Made by a program: the position numbers and the translations under genes
The notes under the pieces: generated by a model
The model's database searches: none
What the model saw: only the letters and a program-made list of their open reading frames with translations
What the model was told of the DNA's origin: nothing
DNA from: Prolixibacteraceae bacterium
GTDB taxonomy: Bacteria; Bacteroidota; Bacteroidia; Bacteroidales; Prolixibacteraceae
NCBI GenBank assembly: GCA_003537645.1
Contig: DPRM01000085.1
Span: forward strand, 4,452-20,924
Length of the DNA stretch: 16,473 nucleotides
Direction: 5' to 3'
In this document: positions 6,241-15,427 of the stretch, piece by piece
How the letters are laid out: each line of letters begins with the position of its first letter
How positions within the stretch are numbered: the stretch's first letter is position 1

Positions 6241-7563
6241 ATGCGTATCAAAAATTGTCTGACAGTTATGCTCCTGCTGGTGCTGGCTGTTTCGTGTTCA
6301 AAAGATGTGCTTGTTCCTGAACCTGATGTCAATTTTGACGAAAACTTTTTAAAGTCGGCTAGTCCTCAATTAAAAATTGCCGTTATGTCCGACCTTCACT
6401 ATTTCGATCGCATCCTGCTGCCTACTACCGAAGCCGGTGTAGAAGCCCTTCAGGCTTATATGGCACAAGACCCAAAGCTACTCGATTTGAGTACCTATAT
6501 TTTGGACCAGGTTATTGCTGCCCTGTTGGCAGAACACCCTAATGTTGTTCTGATCCCCGGAGATTTGACCAAAGATGGCGAAAAAATAAGCCACCAGAGT
6601 CTCGCAAAGCTATTTAAGAAACTTACCAATGCCGGTATAAAAGTTTTTGTGATTCCGGGGAACCACGACATTAACAATCCGGAATCGTATTCTTTTTCAT
6701 CACTTGCACCCACCGAAACAATTACCGCTGATGAATTTGCTTCGATTTATTATGAATTTGGGTATAAAAACTCAATAAGAGACGATAATTCGCTGAGTTA
6801 TATCCATAAGATTAACGGAAAACTATGGCTGCTTGGAATCGATGCCTGCAAGTATGCCCAAAACACGACTGGACCCATTGTTTCAGGCGAGATAAAAGCT
6901 GAAACAATGGAGTGGATAAAATCGAATCTGGCAGAAGCTAAAGAAAAAAACATTCAGGTTTTAGCCATGGTTCATCATGGCGTGGCTGAACACTATGTCG
7001 GTCAAAACCAGCTCGACCCGGGTTTTGTAGTCGATAATCAGGTGCAGGTAGCCAAAGATTTTTCTGATGCCGGTATTCAGGTTGTATTTACCGGACATTA
7101 TCATGCTAACGATGTGACTGCTGTTACTGTGGGCGACAAAACGCTGTACGATGTTGAAACTGGTTCGCTTGTATCGTGGCCAAGCCCTTACAGGTTGCTT
7201 CGCTTTTCAGGGAATAAAATGTTCATCGATACCCGAAATGTGACCGCTGTTGCAGCAACATTACCGGGTGGAATGGATTTCGTTACTTACTCGATGCTGT
7301 TTCACCAAACATGTTTAGATGGCTATTTTAATTATGTCCTTCAATTAAAATATGGAGTTCCGCCTATGTCTGCAGCAACACTCGCCCCATGGTTCCGCGA
7401 TGCCATAATGGCTCACTATGCAGGGGATGAGGTATTTGGACCTGTACCACAAGGACAATATGCGCAACTGTATCAACTCTCACAACTTTTGGCCGGGGCA
7501 CTTGGCTCACTTTACACCGACTTGCCTGTCGCTGATAATCAACTCTCTCTGCAATGGAAATGA
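6241..7563 (+). CDS. Lipoprotein calcineurin-like metallophosphoesterase
   Basis: This 440-residue secreted phosphoesterase begins with a lipoprotein signal peptide; the lipobox LAVSC makes Cys19 the lipidated residue, so it is likely anchored in the outer or inner membrane facing the periplasm or the outside. The five metal-site motifs of the calcineurin-like family are complete and in order: DLH (51-53), GDLTKDG (107-113), GNHD (140-143), HH (245-246) and GHYH (285-288). After the catalytic domain, about 100 residues from roughly 340 (MDFVTYSMLFHQTCLDGYF onward) form a probably helical C-terminal segment that I do not recognise. The substrate cannot be read from the sequence; relatives act on cyclic nucleotides, phosphodiesters or phospholipids. 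The gene stands alone, divergent from the two-component operon, with its own terminator. The ATG is firm because the signal peptide starts directly there. Confidence 0.88.
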   Translation: MRIKNCLTVMLLLVLAVSCSKDVLVPEPDVNFDENFLKSASPQLKIAVMSDLHYFDRILLPTTEAGVEALQAYMAQDPKLLDLSTYILDQVIAALLAEHPNVVLIPGDLTKDGEKISHQSLAKLFKKLTNAGIKVFVIPGNHDINNPESYSFSSLAPTETITADEFASIYYEFGYKNSIRDDNSLSYIHKINGKLWLLGIDACKYAQNTTGPIVSGEIKAETMEWIKSNLAEAKEKNIQVLAMVHHGVAEHYVGQNQLDPGFVVDNQVQVAKDFSDAGIQVVFTGHYHANDVTAVTVGDKTLYDVETGSLVSWPSPYRLLRFSGNKMFIDTRNVTAVAATLPGGMDFVTYSMLFHQTCLDGYFNYVLQLKYGVPPMSAATLAPWFRDAIMAHYAGDEVFGPVPQGQYAQLYQLSQLLAGALGSLYTDLPVADNQLSLQWK

Positions 7564-7580
7564 GACAAAGCCAATATATC

Positions 7581-7619
7581 AAAAGACCCCGGCAACTCTT
7601 GTCGCCGGGGTCTTTTTTT
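7581..7619 (+). terminator. Strong intrinsic terminator, possibly bidirectional
   Basis: GACCCCGGC (7585-7593) pairs perfectly with GCCGGGGTC (7604-7612). The inner stem continues past one mismatch, and outer A-T pairs reach 7581/7616. Seven T residues (7613-7619) follow on the plus strand. Four A residues on the left give a short T-run on the minus strand, so the hairpin could also serve the protease gene converging from the right. Confidence 0.93.
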
Positions 7620-7673
7620 GCTGATCCCCAAATGTCTGGAGCCTGTCACTCTTGATAATCTAAAGAGTATAAA

Positions 7674-10484
7674 TTATGGTTTTGGTTTGAAAATAATATC
7701 AACCACATCGGCTTTGGAAGTAAACGATTTTACAAATTCCTGAACTTTGGCTGTTGTCATTTTCCCAAGAATATTTTCGAAATTTTCAGGAGCGGCCGGA
7801 TTGATTGAATAGTTGTAATAAGTATTCAATGCATTCATCCAGTAGTTGTTGTGCAGTTTCGATTGTTCCCTGTTTTTTTGCAGGCTTTTCACTGCTTTGT
7901 CAAGATCTTCCGCGGTGGGGCCTTCCGCAGCAATTTTGTCAATTTCGCGGAAAACGATCGATTTCAGATATTGTGCTTTTTCAGGGTCGGTATCGAAAGT
8001 TAATACAAGGCTCTTTTTCTGTTCCGGAAATTTGCTGTAACTGGCTGAAACGCTCACTCCATAAGTTCCGCCTTCTTTTTCGCGGATTTCTTCGATGTAG
8101 CGTAAATTAAGTATGTCGCGGAAAATGCTCATAATAAGGTTCTGTTCAGGAGAATATTCCATTTTGGCGTTGAAATTTACCGATACGGTGGCTTTTTTTA
8201 CTTCAAGCGGAATTTCAATTTCACGAACTGTTTTTCCTTTTGGTCCTTCAACTTTTCTGTCAATCCAGGTTTCCTTACGTGGTAAATTGGTCAGCGATCC
8301 AATGTATTTTTCGGCCATTGCTTTTGCGGTTGCTTCATCAATGTTTCCAACAATGTAATAAGTAAAATCACCGGCATCAACAAATCGGTCTTTGTAAATT
8401 AGTTCCATTTCCTGAAGCGAAATTTCGTCGAGCAATCCGGGAGTTAACAATTTGGTGCGCGGGTGTTTGTTGGTCAGGATTAGTTGCAGCGAATCGCTCA
8501 TTATTTTTTGCGGATTGTTGGCCATGTTTGCTACAGCAGCTTTATAACGTCCAAGCATTGCTTCGTAGGCTTCTTTGTCGAAACGTGGATTTTCGAATTG
8601 CAGATAAAGCAATTGCATCATGGTTTCAAAATCCTTTGGCGTGCTCGATCCGCTGATAGATTCGTTCAATTCAGAGAGTGAAACATTTAAGCTCACCTTT
8701 TTGCCGGTAAGCGCTTTTTTCAAAGCAGTTGCATCGTACTCGCCAAGGCCGAAAGCGCCTACAAACTGCGAAAGCATCATTGCCGATTCCACTTTGTCGT
8801 TGTTTATTATTGAACTGCCACCTTTGCTCTGTGCGACGAGCGAAACCTGGTCTTTCTCATAATCGGCCCACCGGTAAATAACTTTGGTTTCGTTACCGAG
8901 TGTCCATTCAACAGCGTCAAATTCAGGAAGTTTTTTCGTGCTTTTTACTTTTGATCCAGTAAGTTCTTTTTTGATCAGATTTGTCGAAACCGCTTCATCG
9001 GCATAAGGTTCAACCTGACTATTGTCGATGGTCTCAATAATAGCGAGTGCTTGTTCTTTCGATAAATGAACGGCTTCAGGTTTTTCGGGTCCCTGAACTA
9101 CAATTACACGGTTTTCTTTGGTCAGCCATTTTTTTGCTCTGCCTGACACATCTTCAACCGAAATGGTTGGCATGATTTTCTGAACAAAATCCCAGTCAAA
9201 GTCGATTGAAGTAAGAGGTTCGCCTTCGATATAATGTGATTTAAAATCGCTGGCAAACTGGTCGTTATTTATTTTGTCGCGTTGTTTATAACGGCTTTCG
9301 TACGAAGTCAGCAAATTGGTTTTTGCACGTTCGAGTTCTCCGGGAGTAAATCCATGCTGATAAATTCGTTGTGCTTCGGTATAAATTGATTTAAAAGCCA
9401 GATCGCCCTGATCGGGTTTTGCCGATGCCGAAATAACCATGACTTCGTAACCGTCAACTAAGCCTCCATAACCAATACTTCCGGATACGAACGGCGGAAC
9501 TCCTTTTTGAAGCAGTTCGGTGATACGATCGCGGGTCATCATACTAAACAGCGATTGAATCGTTTGTTCGCGAAGGTAATTCAGATTTTTATTGGCATTG
9601 GAGGGCGCTTTGTGTTTGATATAAAGTGAAGTGGAATAGCTGCTGGCCTCCTTATCGGTTGCTAAAACATACAGCGGTTCTTTGTGTTCCGGAACATCGT
9701 AAAATTCACGTTTCGGTGCATTTTTAACGGCTTCTATTTTCGAGAACAAAGCTTTTACTTTTTGCTCAACTGCATCTACATCAATATCGCCGACTATGGC
9801 AATTGCCTGTAAATCGGTACGGTACCAGTCGTGATAAAAATTGCGAAGTGTTTCGTACTTGAAGTTTTTAATTACATCGAGATCGCCGATTACGTCACGG
9901 TTCATGTATTTCGAACCATTCAAAAGTACCGGAAACCATTGTCTCTGCATTCTGAAACCAGCGGTGCGCCGGGTTCTCCATTCCTCACTGATCACGCCTC
10001 GTTCAGCATCAATTTCTTCATCGGTCAGCAAAAGAAAATCGGCCCAATCGTTTAAAACCAGTAAACAGGTATCAATCAGTCCTTCGTGTTTTACCGGAAT
10101 GTCGCTTAGGTTGTAAACTGTTTCACCGGTGCTCGTGTAGGCATTGATGTTACGTCCGAAAGCAACGCCATGTTTTTCGAGTGTATTGATAATACCTTTT
10201 CCGGGGAAATGTTTGGTGCCATTAAAAGCCATGTGTTCAAGAAAGTGAGCCAGCCCGTTTTGGTCGTCGTTTTCGAGCAGGGCGCCAACATTCTGAATGA
10301 TATAAAAACTTGCCCGTTCTTTGGGCTCTTCGTTGTGGCGAATGTAATAAGTCAACCCGTTTTCGAGGCGGCCAATTCTTGCTGCCGGATCTACTGGTAC
10401 TGCTTTGTTTAAATCAACCTGGCTGAAACTCATCCATGATGCCTGTACAAGGGCAATGATCAGGACTAATCTGAATTTGATCAT
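7674..10484 (-). CDS. M16 family zinc metalloprotease (PqqL-like), secreted
   Basis: This 936-residue protease has an N-terminal signal peptide (about 1-22, ending near SFSQ) and is expected in the periplasm. The inverted zinc motif HFLEH is at 80-84 (ligands His80 and His84, catalytic Glu83). The third ligand fits Glu161 in DAERGVISEEW, exactly 76 residues after His84, as the M16 rule HxxEH-x76-E requires. The protein has the duplicated layout of the family: active M16 domain about 35-180 and its C partner to about 460, then a second pair from about 525 to 900 that lacks HxxEH and should be structural. The length fits bacterial two-repeat members that degrade peptides inside a closing chamber. 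It lies 205 bp downstream of recJ on the same strand and converges on the phosphoesterase gene. The natural substrate is unknown. Confidence 0.92.
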   Translation of the reverse strand: MIKFRLVLIIALVQASWMSFSQVDLNKAVPVDPAARIGRLENGLTYYIRHNEEPKERASFYIIQNVGALLENDDQNGLAHFLEHMAFNGTKHFPGKGIINTLEKHGVAFGRNINAYTSTGETVYNLSDIPVKHEGLIDTCLLVLNDWADFLLLTDEEIDAERGVISEEWRTRRTAGFRMQRQWFPVLLNGSKYMNRDVIGDLDVIKNFKYETLRNFYHDWYRTDLQAIAIVGDIDVDAVEQKVKALFSKIEAVKNAPKREFYDVPEHKEPLYVLATDKEASSYSTSLYIKHKAPSNANKNLNYLREQTIQSLFSMMTRDRITELLQKGVPPFVSGSIGYGGLVDGYEVMVISASAKPDQGDLAFKSIYTEAQRIYQHGFTPGELERAKTNLLTSYESRYKQRDKINNDQFASDFKSHYIEGEPLTSIDFDWDFVQKIMPTISVEDVSGRAKKWLTKENRVIVVQGPEKPEAVHLSKEQALAIIETIDNSQVEPYADEAVSTNLIKKELTGSKVKSTKKLPEFDAVEWTLGNETKVIYRWADYEKDQVSLVAQSKGGSSIINNDKVESAMMLSQFVGAFGLGEYDATALKKALTGKKVSLNVSLSELNESISGSSTPKDFETMMQLLYLQFENPRFDKEAYEAMLGRYKAAVANMANNPQKIMSDSLQLILTNKHPRTKLLTPGLLDEISLQEMELIYKDRFVDAGDFTYYIVGNIDEATAKAMAEKYIGSLTNLPRKETWIDRKVEGPKGKTVREIEIPLEVKKATVSVNFNAKMEYSPEQNLIMSIFRDILNLRYIEEIREKEGGTYGVSVSASYSKFPEQKKSLVLTFDTDPEKAQYLKSIVFREIDKIAAEGPTAEDLDKAVKSLQKNREQSKLHNNYWMNALNTYYNYSINPAAPENFENILGKMTTAKVQEFVKSFTSKADVVDIIFKPKP

Positions 10485-10648
10485 ACGTTTGTTATTTGGT
10501 TAAATTTTTGGATTATTGACTATTGCTAAACGAACAAGTCGCTTGTCATAATTTATTCTGATAGGTATTGATCGAATACTGATAATTACAATCAGAATGG
10601 ATTATTTTAAGAGAGGAATAAATTTCTTCAGGAAGAATAGTGATCCGG

Positions 10649-10656
10649 CGAAGTTA
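10649..10656 (-). promoter_or_regulatory. Weak promoter candidate for the M16 protease gene
   Basis: In the 205-bp gap after recJ, the minus strand reads TAACTTCG at 10656-10649, one base from TAnnTTTG, with a T-rich stretch about 17 bp upstream as a poor -33 match. Transcription would begin near 10643, giving a leader of about 160 nt. The gap also has short hairpins (TTCTTCAGGAAGAA at 10624-10637; ATTCTGAT at 10555-10562 with ATCAGAAT at 10591-10598) without T-runs. No strong recJ terminator is visible, so readthrough into the protease gene is possible. Confidence 0.3.
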
Positions 10657-10689
10657 CAAGTGCAGCGAAAGAAAAAACAGCTTTGGCGA

Positions 10690-12411
10690 TTAATATGCTT
10701 TTGTTTGTATGTCTCTGATATACAGTTGTAAACTTGTTTTTCCCCTGAATTCGTTTTCGGCAATTGAATAGCAAATATCGAAAGGTAATCCCTGGCTGAT
10801 AGCCTCGAAGTGGTGTGCCTGATTGAAAGCAATGGCCGAAAATTTAGAAGAATTGCTCGTTGGTTCAATCAAATCCAACTTTAAATGTTCAAGGTTTTTT
10901 CCTACCGGACGGCTAGTTCCGCTATCGAGTACATTTTCAGTAATAAAAACCGGAAGCATGTTATGGGGGCCAAATGGCGCAAACTGTTTCAGGAGACGGT
11001 AAAATTTTGGAGTAATATCCGAAAGTAAAATTTTTGCTTCGGCCTCAATCGACTCGGTTTGTTGTTTGTCGGTAATCAGTTTGGTAACTATTTCCTCAAA
11101 ACGACGCGAGAATTCGTAAATATTCTCAATTTTCATGGTCAGTCCGGCAGCATACATATGGCCTCCGTACGATTCGAGCAAGTCGCTGCAAAGTCCGATT
11201 GCTTCGTATAAATCGAAATCGCGAACAGAACGCGCCGAGCCTGTTGCCAGTCCGTTTGATTCAGTCAGAACCACTGTCGGGCGGTAAAAATGTTCGGTAA
11301 GGCGCGAGGCAACAATCCCAACCACACCTTTGTGCCAGTCGCGGTTATATAGTACTGTGGCATTCTTCGAGTCGTGATCGGGGTTTCGCTCAATCATTTC
11401 GAGCGCTTCCTGTGTGATGTCGCGATCAAGCGTTTTCCTGATTTCGTTGTACGAATTAATTTCGTCACCCAGCAGCGAGGCAGCTTCTTCGTTGGTGGCG
11501 GTTAAAATTGCCACCGATTTTTTACCGTGCTCAATCCGGCCCGAAGCGTTCAGCCGGGGTCCGATCTTGAAAACAATATCGCTGATTGAAATTTCTTCGG
11601 TATTTAGTCCCGAATATTGCATAATGGTTTTAAGACCAATACTTGGCGAGGAATTTAGTTTTTTCAGGCCATAATAAGCCAGAACCCTGTTTTCTCCTGA
11701 AACGGGAACGATATCTGATGCGATACTTACTACAAGTAAATCAAGTAGTTCTGCGATTTCGGAAAATGGTATGTTGTTTTGTTTCGAATAAGCCTGAAGC
11801 AATTTAAAGCCAACACCGCAACCTGAAAGTTCTTTGTACGGATAGCTGCAATCGGGGCGTTTCGGATCGAGTACCGCAACTGCATTCGGAATGATATCGT
11901 CGGGATTGTGATGGTCGCAGATAATGAAGTCGATTCCGAGATCTTTGGCCATTTGAATTTTCTCAACAGCTTTAATTCCGCAGTCGAGCACAATTACCAG
12001 TGTAATTTTTTGTTCGGCAGCATACAGAATGCTGGTTTTTGAAATACCGTATCCTTCGGTGTATCTGTCAGGAATGTAATAATCGAGGTTTTGAATGCGG
12101 GAGCGTAAAAACTGGTACATCATAGCAACCGATGTAGTACCATCCACATCATAGTCACCGTAAATAAGTACTCGCTCCTGATTCTTGATTGCAGTGTCAA
12201 GTCTTTCCACCGCTTTGTCCATGTCCTTCATCAGGAAAGGATCGTGAAGGTCGCTTAGTTTTGGCCTGAAAAAAGATTGAGCCTCAGCATAATTTGTGAT
12301 ACCTCTTTGAGCCAAAAGATTGGCAATAACCATATTAACATTTAGCGCTGCCGACAAATGTTTGATGATATTAATATCGCCCTCTTTTTTAATATTCCAG
12401 ACTTTCCCCAT
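10690..12411 (-). CDS. recJ: Single-stranded-DNA-specific exonuclease RecJ
   Basis: This is a 573-residue 5'-3' single-strand DNA exonuclease of the DHH superfamily, acting in RecF-pathway recombination, base excision repair and mismatch repair. The manganese-site motifs are present: DYDVDG at 86-91, DCG at 143-145, DHH at 166-168 and GCGVGFKLL at about 197-205. SGRIEHG lies at 290-296. The DHHA1 domain follows, with GVVGIVASRL at about 362-371 and the GGHMYAAG signature at 416-423, then the C-terminal OB-fold region (about 455-570). I chose ATG at 12411 (MGKVWNIKKEGD). The frame can be opened 14 codons earlier by a TTG at 12453, but that TTG lies inside the TATCTTTG -7 box, so it would not be transcribed. 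The gene diverges from lysS. Confidence 0.95.
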   Translation of the reverse strand: MGKVWNIKKEGDINIIKHLSAALNVNMVIANLLAQRGITNYAEAQSFFRPKLSDLHDPFLMKDMDKAVERLDTAIKNQERVLIYGDYDVDGTTSVAMMYQFLRSRIQNLDYYIPDRYTEGYGISKTSILYAAEQKITLVIVLDCGIKAVEKIQMAKDLGIDFIICDHHNPDDIIPNAVAVLDPKRPDCSYPYKELSGCGVGFKLLQAYSKQNNIPFSEIAELLDLLVVSIASDIVPVSGENRVLAYYGLKKLNSSPSIGLKTIMQYSGLNTEEISISDIVFKIGPRLNASGRIEHGKKSVAILTATNEEAASLLGDEINSYNEIRKTLDRDITQEALEMIERNPDHDSKNATVLYNRDWHKGVVGIVASRLTEHFYRPTVVLTESNGLATGSARSVRDFDLYEAIGLCSDLLESYGGHMYAAGLTMKIENIYEFSRRFEEIVTKLITDKQQTESIEAEAKILLSDITPKFYRLLKQFAPFGPHNMLPVFITENVLDSGTSRPVGKNLEHLKLDLIEPTSNSSKFSAIAFNQAHHFEAISQGLPFDICYSIAENEFRGKTSLQLYIRDIQTKAY

Positions 12412-12450
12412 TCCGTTTACTTCAGACCAAATTTTGCGCAAAAAATTTCT

Positions 12451-12486
12451 CAAAGATAGAAAATGATGTCACATTTGGAAAGCAAA
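12451..12486 (-). promoter_or_regulatory. recJ promoter
   Basis: TATCTTTG (12458-12451, minus strand) matches TAnnTTTG exactly. A TTTG lies at 12486-12483, 24 bp upstream, longer than the usual 19-21; a TTTC sits at the normal 19-bp spacing (12481-12478). Transcription should begin about 12445, leaving a leader of roughly 34 nt before ATG 12411. Confidence 0.6.
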
Positions 12487-12599
12487 TAAAATACATTAAG
12501 CCATATTTTGTTAATAATTTTCATCTGTTTGTAATTTGTTTTTTTATTGTCAGATGTAACTCACCATTGATAATCATGCTTCTGTTTGAGAGTATCACG

Positions 12600-12635
12600 T
12601 TTGGCTGTTTCATGTGCAATAGTTTGTTATCTTTG
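12600..12635 (+). promoter_or_regulatory. lysS promoter
   Basis: TATCTTTG at 12628-12635 followed by CCG is a textbook Bacteroidota -7 element. A TTTG at 12600-12603 lies 24 bp upstream, the same wide spacing as in the divergent recJ promoter; nothing better stands at 19-21 bp. Transcription should begin near 12641, about 32 nt before ATG 12673. This is downstream of the TTG at 12586 that would give a longer protein. Confidence 0.65.
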
Positions 12636-12672
12636 CCGAAAATTTTTCGAAAATTATAATATCATCAACGAA

Positions 12673-14397
12673 ATGAGCATATCTGAATTAAGCGAACAGG
12701 AAATAATAAGACGTAACTCATTACAAAAGATAAAGGAATTGGGAATTGATCCTTATCCGGCAGCTCAATTTCCGGTAAATGTACTGGCTCACGAAATCAA
12801 AGAAAAGTACAATGCTGAACTGAATAATTATCAGGAAGTAGTTGTTTCGGGTCGCATAATGAGCCGTCGTATCATGGGGAAAGCATCTTTCGCTGAATTG
12901 CAGGATTCTTCAGGCAGGATTCAGTTGTATCTGAACCGCGATGAAATTTGCCCCGATGAAGATAAAAACCTCTACAATGAAGTGTTTAAAAAATTACTCG
13001 ATATTGGCGATATTGTTGGTGTAAAGGGCTTTGTGTTTATCACCCAAACCGGCGAACTTTCAATACATGTACGCGAATTCCAGGTGCTAAGCAAATCGCT
13101 TCGTCCATTGCCGGTTGTGAAAGAAAAAGACGGACAGTTGTTTGACGCGGTGACCGACCCTGAAATGCGTTACCGCCAGCGTTATGTCGATTTAATCGTG
13201 AATCCGCAGGTGAAGGATACCTTTATCAAACGAACCAAAATCATCAATACCATGCGTCAGTTTTTCAACGAGCAAGGTTATCTTGAAGTTGAAACACCGA
13301 TTTTGCAGTCGATACCCGGCGGCGCAACTGCCCGTCCGTTTATTACTCACCACAATGCATTAAATATACCGCTCTATCTGCGTGTTGCCAACGAACTTTA
13401 CCTGAAACGCCTGATTGTTGGCGGGTTCGATGGTGTTTACGAGTTTGCCAAAGATTTCCGTAACGAAGGAATGGATCGTACCCACAATCCGGAGTTCACG
13501 GTTATGGAAATATATGTAGCCTACAAAGACTACCTGTGGATGATGAATTTTACTGAAGAAATGATTGAACGTGTAGCAATTGCATTGCACGGGACAACCA
13601 AAGTTCAGCTGGGCGAGGTAGAAATTGATTTCAAACGCCCGTTTAAAAGGGTTACAATGTACGAAGCCATAAAAGAACATACAGGTTTCGATATTTCAGG
13701 AAAAACAGAAGAAGAACTAAGAGATATTTGCCGCCAATTGGATCTGAATACCGATCCTACCATGGGAAAAGGCAAACTGATTGACGAAATATTCGGCGAA
13801 AAATGTGAGCACCATTATGTGCAGCCAACTTTCATTATCGACTATCCGGTAGAAATGTCGCCGCTAACCAAGAAACACAGATCGGTTGAAGGCTTGACAG
13901 AACGTTTTGAACTGATGGTGAACGGGAAAGAACTGGCAAATGCTTATTCAGAACTGAACGATCCGATCGATCAGCGCGAACGCTTCGAAGATCAGTTGAA
14001 ATTGTCGGAAAAAGGTGACGATGAGGCAATGTTTATCGATCAGGATTTCCTGCGTGCATTGGAATACGGAATGCCGCCAACTTCAGGAATGGGAATCGGT
14101 ATCGACCGCCTTACCATGTTCATGACCAACAATCTTTCGATTCAGGATGTACTTTTCTTCCCGCAAATGAAACCCGAAAAGAATGCCGATGCTTCTGATC
14201 CGGATGAAAAATTCATTGAACTCGGAATTCCGGCTGAGTGGATTGAGGTAATCAGGAAAATAGGGTTAAAAAAAGTTAAAGAGTTAAAAGAAGTTAAGGC
14301 AGGCAAATTTTTTAACGACATTTGTGGCTTCAATAAAAAGAACAAATTAGGCCTCAGCAACCCATCGTTAGAAGAAGTGAACAAATGGTTATCGTAA
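12673..14397 (+). CDS. lysS: Lysyl-tRNA synthetase, class II
   Basis: This 574-residue enzyme charges tRNA-Lys with lysine in the cytoplasm. An N-terminal OB-fold anticodon-binding domain (about 55-150, with VVVSGRIMSRRIMGKASF) precedes the class II catalytic core. Motif 1 lies around 185-211, motif 2 is FRNEGMDRTHNPEFT (262-276) and motif 3 is GMGIGIDRL (472-480). After the core, about 70 extra residues (about 503-574, ending LGLSNPSLEEVNKWLS) form the C-terminal tail I associate with Bacteroidota LysRS, which makes the protein longer than the roughly 500-residue E. coli enzyme. ATG 12673 (MSISELSEQEIIRRN) is the start; an upstream TTG at 12586 precedes the promoter. gpsA follows after 15 bp and pgi after that, so this is the first gene of an operon. 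Confidence 0.96.
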   Translation: MSISELSEQEIIRRNSLQKIKELGIDPYPAAQFPVNVLAHEIKEKYNAELNNYQEVVVSGRIMSRRIMGKASFAELQDSSGRIQLYLNRDEICPDEDKNLYNEVFKKLLDIGDIVGVKGFVFITQTGELSIHVREFQVLSKSLRPLPVVKEKDGQLFDAVTDPEMRYRQRYVDLIVNPQVKDTFIKRTKIINTMRQFFNEQGYLEVETPILQSIPGGATARPFITHHNALNIPLYLRVANELYLKRLIVGGFDGVYEFAKDFRNEGMDRTHNPEFTVMEIYVAYKDYLWMMNFTEEMIERVAIALHGTTKVQLGEVEIDFKRPFKRVTMYEAIKEHTGFDISGKTEEELRDICRQLDLNTDPTMGKGKLIDEIFGEKCEHHYVQPTFIIDYPVEMSPLTKKHRSVEGLTERFELMVNGKELANAYSELNDPIDQRERFEDQLKLSEKGDDEAMFIDQDFLRALEYGMPPTSGMGIGIDRLTMFMTNNLSIQDVLFFPQMKPEKNADASDPDEKFIELGIPAEWIEVIRKIGLKKVKELKEVKAGKFFNDICGFNKKNKLGLSNPSLEEVNKWLS

Positions 14398-14412
14398 CCG
14401 GGAAAATAAGAA

Positions 14413-15408
14413 ATGTTTGAAAATTCAAAAATAGCTATTATCGGAAGTGGAAGTTGGGCCACAGCACTTGCAAAAATTCTTTTGCACAATGTTCAAAGCA
14501 TCAACTGGTACTTTCGTAATTCTGATAATATTGAGCAGTTCTCGCGGTTTAAACACAATCCCAGCTATTTACGGGGTGTAGAGTTTGATGTAAGCAGGAT
14601 TAACTTCTTCACTGATATTGATAAAGCTATTGAAGACGTTGATATTGTTATTCTTGCAATTCCTTCGGCTTTCTTAAAGGATGCAATGTCGAGCCTGAAT
14701 GGTAACCTGAATTCAAAATTTGTAGTTTCAGCTATCAAGGGAATTGTTCCTGAAGATAACCTGATTGTTGGGCAATATCTGCATCAGTATTTCAATATTC
14801 CTTATGAGCGCATTGGCGTAATTGCCGGTCCGTGCCATGCAGAGGAAGTTGCGCTCGAACGTTTGTCGTATTTAACCATTGCCTGTCCGGATGTGAAAAA
14901 AGCAAGGGCTTTTGCCTTTAAGCTTGAATGCCCGTACATCCGCACTCATGTTTCCGACGATATTTACGGAACTGAATATGCTTCGGTATTGAAAAATATT
15001 GTGGCCATTGCTTCAGGAATTGTGCATGGCTTGCGCTACGGCGATAATTTTCAGGCAGTACTTATTTCAAATGCTATTCAGGAAATCAAACGGTTTGTCG
15101 ATAAGGTTCACCCGATAACCCGCGACATAAAAAGTTCTGCCTATCTGGGCGACTTGCTGGTTACAGCCTATTCGCAATTTTCGCGTAACCGCACTTTTGG
15201 AACAATGATAGGCAAAGGTTATTCGGTACGAACAGCCCAACTCGAAATGCACATGATTGCCGAAGGTTATTATGCCGCAAAATCAATCAAGGAAATAAAC
15301 GAGGAATTCAGGGTGAACATGCCTATTGCCGAAGCCGTTTACAATATTTTATACGAAAACATTTCCCCCGCTATCGAAATACGATTGCTAACAGAACACC
15401 TTAGATAA
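14413..15408 (+). CDS. gpsA: Glycerol-3-phosphate dehydrogenase [NAD(P)+]
   Basis: This 331-residue cytoplasmic enzyme reduces dihydroxyacetone phosphate to sn-glycerol 3-phosphate for phospholipid synthesis. The dinucleotide-binding Rossmann motif GSGSWA is at 11-16, SAIKGI at 106-111 and AGPCHAEEVALE at 138-149. The catalytic lysine is Lys194 in VLKNIVAIASGI. The C-terminal domain carries GDNFQAVLISNAIQEI (210-225), GDLLVTAYSQFSRNRTFG (246-263) and GKGYS. Length is typical of the family. It starts 15 bp after lysS and ends 19 bp before pgi, all on the same strand, so the three are probably cotranscribed, linking lipid precursor supply to glycolysis and translation genes. Confidence 0.96.
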   Translation: MFENSKIAIIGSGSWATALAKILLHNVQSINWYFRNSDNIEQFSRFKHNPSYLRGVEFDVSRINFFTDIDKAIEDVDIVILAIPSAFLKDAMSSLNGNLNSKFVVSAIKGIVPEDNLIVGQYLHQYFNIPYERIGVIAGPCHAEEVALERLSYLTIACPDVKKARAFAFKLECPYIRTHVSDDIYGTEYASVLKNIVAIASGIVHGLRYGDNFQAVLISNAIQEIKRFVDKVHPITRDIKSSAYLGDLLVTAYSQFSRNRTFGTMIGKGYSVRTAQLEMHMIAEGYYAAKSIKEINEEFRVNMPIAEAVYNILYENISPAIEIRLLTEHLR

Positions 15409-15427
15409 ATCCCTAGAATATAATACA

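Noticed and set aside
6234..6241. TACCTTTG -7-like box on the minus strand at the phosphoesterase start
   Set aside because: There is no -33 match at a sensible distance, and a better-placed candidate promoter lies next to the kinase gene.
9841..10116. Plus-strand open frame of 91 codons inside the M16 protease gene
   Set aside because: It is a shadow of the protease coding strand with no domain, promoter or sensible start.
12522..12556. CATCTG / CAGATG inverted repeat between recJ and lysS
   Set aside because: Six-bp arms with a 23-nt AT-rich spacer are easily met by chance and do not touch either -7 box.
12586..12672. TTG-initiated longer LysRS
   Set aside because: The TTG lies upstream of the TATCTTTG box and the added residues are unlike LysRS.
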